A stretch of DNA of 6,823 bases from Gammaproteobacteria bacterium (GTDB lineage: Bacteria > Pseudomonadota > Gammaproteobacteria > UBA1113), in assembly GCA_019752835.1 (NCBI GenBank), contig JAIELR010000036.1, forward strand, positions 1 through 6,823, in the 5' to 3' direction. Positions 6,374 through 6,823 of the stretch are shown here, piece by piece. The notes below the pieces were generated by a model. It had not been told where the DNA came from. It made no database searches and was given only the letters and a program-made list of their open reading frames with translations. Both the position numbers and the translations under genes were made by a program. Every line of letters starts with the position of its first letter. Position 1 is the first letter of the stretch.

Positions 6374-6402
6374 TTGAATTTTGTTATAACGAAAGTTATA
6401 AT
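6374..6402 (+). promoter_or_regulatory. Sigma-70 promoter of the antitoxin-toxin operon
   Basis: TTGAAT (6374-6379) and a perfect TATAAT (6397-6402) are separated by exactly 17 bases, a near-consensus housekeeping promoter. Transcription would start near 6409, leaving a leader of under 20 bases before the antitoxin ATG at 6427. Confidence 0.75.
6383..6402 (+). promoter_or_regulatory. Operator-like repeats overlapping the -10 box
   Basis: GTTATAAC (6383-6390) is a perfect palindrome, repeated as GTTATAAT at 6395-6402, 12 bases on. Together they also form an inverted repeat, TTATAAC-GAAA-GTTATAA (6384-6401). The second copy overlaps the -10 element. This fits autorepression by the AbrB-type antitoxin, as is typical of toxin-antitoxin operons; the binding itself is inferred. 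Confidence 0.6.
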
Positions 6403-6416
6403 AAAAAGAAGCCTGT

Positions 6417-6420
6417 GGAG
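6417..6420 (+). promoter_or_regulatory. Ribosome-binding site selecting the antitoxin start
   Basis: GGAG lies 6 nt before the ATG at 6427. An in-frame GTG at 6415 overlaps this site and has none of its own, so the ATG is the better start. Confidence 0.7.
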
Positions 6421-6426
6421 AAAATT

Positions 6427-6654
6427 ATGATTCAAGCAAAAATTACAACGATTGGGAACTCTCTAGGATTAGTGCTGCCAAAAGAGGCTCTCGCTAGGTT
6501 ACACGCTCAAAAAGGTGATATTCTCTATCTATGTGAGGCCCCTGATGGCTATACATTAACAGCCTACAATGCTGAATTTGTTGAACAAATGTCTATGGCC
6601 GAGAAAATCATGCATGACGATAAAGACATACTCAAAGTTTTAGCTAACTCATGA
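6427..6654 (+). CDS. AbrB/MazE/SpoVT-fold antitoxin
   Basis: This 75-residue protein is the predicted antitoxin of a type II toxin-antitoxin pair. Residues about 3-47 form the swapped-hairpin DNA-binding domain: IQAKITTIGNSLGLVLPKEA is the classic start, followed by the short helix and KGDILYLCEAPDGYTLT. Residues about 48-75 (EFVEQMSMAEKIMHDDKDIL) form a charged helical tail, which in relatives wraps the toxin and blocks it. The DNA-binding half would repress the operon at the repeats over the promoter. The start was moved from a GTG at 6415 to the ATG at 6427. Its stop TGA overlaps the toxin ATG (ATGA, 6651-6654), which couples their translation. The partner is Doc-like, so this is an AbrB-Doc pairing rather than Phd-Doc or MazE-MazF. 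Confidence 0.92.
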   Translation: MIQAKITTIGNSLGLVLPKEALARLHAQKGDILYLCEAPDGYTLTAYNAEFVEQMSMAEKIMHDDKDILKVLANS

Positions 6655-6823
6655 AAGAGCCTATTTGGGTTTTAAAATCCGTTGTTTTAAAAATTCATGA
6701 CGCCCAGATTTCTGAACATGGTGGATCAGCAGGTCTACGGGATGAGGGATTATTAGAGTCGGCATTATCACAAGCTCAAAACTTATTTTCGTATGGAACA
6801 CCTTCTCTATTTGATTTGGCAAC
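6651..6823 (+). CDS. doc: Doc/Fic-family (death-on-curing) toxin, N-terminal part; 3' end outside window
   Basis: The ATG at 6651 overlaps the antitoxin stop by 4 nt and the frame stays open to the window end, giving 57 residues of a family usually about 120-135 long. Characteristic Doc features are Ile15-His16 (VLKIHDAQI), HGGSAGLRD (23-31), LLESAL (34-39) and the run NLFSYGTPSLFDLA (44-57). Doc proteins are Fic-fold enzymes; the characterised P1 Doc phosphorylates elongation factor EF-Tu and stops translation. The catalytic HPF-x-DGNKR-type motif would lie beyond the window, so activity cannot be judged. There is no separate Shine-Dalgarno, so translation is probably coupled to the antitoxin, a layout that keeps antitoxin in excess. 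Confidence 0.9.
   Translation, partial: MKEPIWVLKSVVLKIHDAQISEHGGSAGLRDEGLLESALSQAQNLFSYGTPSLFDLA

Larger units (their letters stand above)
6057..6426. other. Divergent intergenic region between the WD40 gene and the toxin-antitoxin operon
   Basis: These 370 bases hold the leaders of two genes running apart. The right end (6374-6420) carries the antitoxin promoter, operator-like repeats and ribosome-binding site. The middle holds a 43-codon ORF of doubtful reality and a GC-rich inverted repeat. On the minus strand TAAAAT (6193-6188) with a weak -35 (TCGCAA, 17-base spacer) is a poor candidate WD40 promoter. No tRNA, IS end or att-like repeat was seen. Confidence 0.6.

Noticed and set aside
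6415..6417. GTG at 6415 as the antitoxin start
   Set aside because: It overlaps the GGAG that serves the ATG at 6427, and AbrB-domain proteins typically begin close to the IxAKIT strand.

Overview
The window reads as AT-rich, gene-dense chromosome or island DNA from a gammaproteobacterium. The best guess is Legionella or a close relative. That guess rests on overall protein style, the LuxR-type tail, the Hsp20/P-type ATPase/3-hydroxybutyrate dehydrogenase set, and a large eukaryotic-like WD40 protein with a membrane segment and acidic C-terminus, which looks like a type IV effector. No marker gene fixes the genus, so this is inference.

Layout. (1) Positions 1-162 hold the last 53 codons of a LuxR/FixJ-type DNA-binding regulator, cut by the window edge. 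(2) Positions 399-4167 hold three co-directional genes: a small heat-shock protein (Hsp20), a full-length P-type cation ATPase starting 9 nt after the Hsp20 stop, and an NAD-dependent short-chain dehydrogenase of the 3-hydroxybutyrate dehydrogenase type 49 nt further on. They look like one stress/energy operon: a chaperone holdase, an ion pump and an enzyme that draws on the 3-hydroxybutyrate pool. An extended -10 box and a leader hairpin lie upstream. (3) Converging on it, on the minus strand at 4257-6056, is a 599-residue protein with a predicted seven-bladed WD40 propeller, a leucine-rich-repeat-like piece, a repetitive helical/coiled-coil region, one strong membrane segment and an acidic tail. 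(4) After a 370-base divergent region comes a plus-strand toxin-antitoxin operon: an AbrB-fold antitoxin (6427-6654) overlapping by 4 nt a Doc/Fic-type toxin (6651 to the window end, truncated). Its promoter is near-consensus and carries repeated operator-like sites over the -10 box.

Main points of interest. The WD40-membrane protein has two internal duplication events still visible in the DNA. A Doc-type toxin is paired with an AbrB-fold rather than a Phd-fold antitoxin, with a readable promoter/operator. The P-type ATPase has unusual residues at the M4 and M6 ion-binding positions (PDEFP and LIIHP). I found no RNA genes, insertion sequences, CRISPR arrays or att sites. Two start codons were moved on ribosome-binding-site grounds: WD40 to the ATG at 6056 and the antitoxin to the ATG at 6427.
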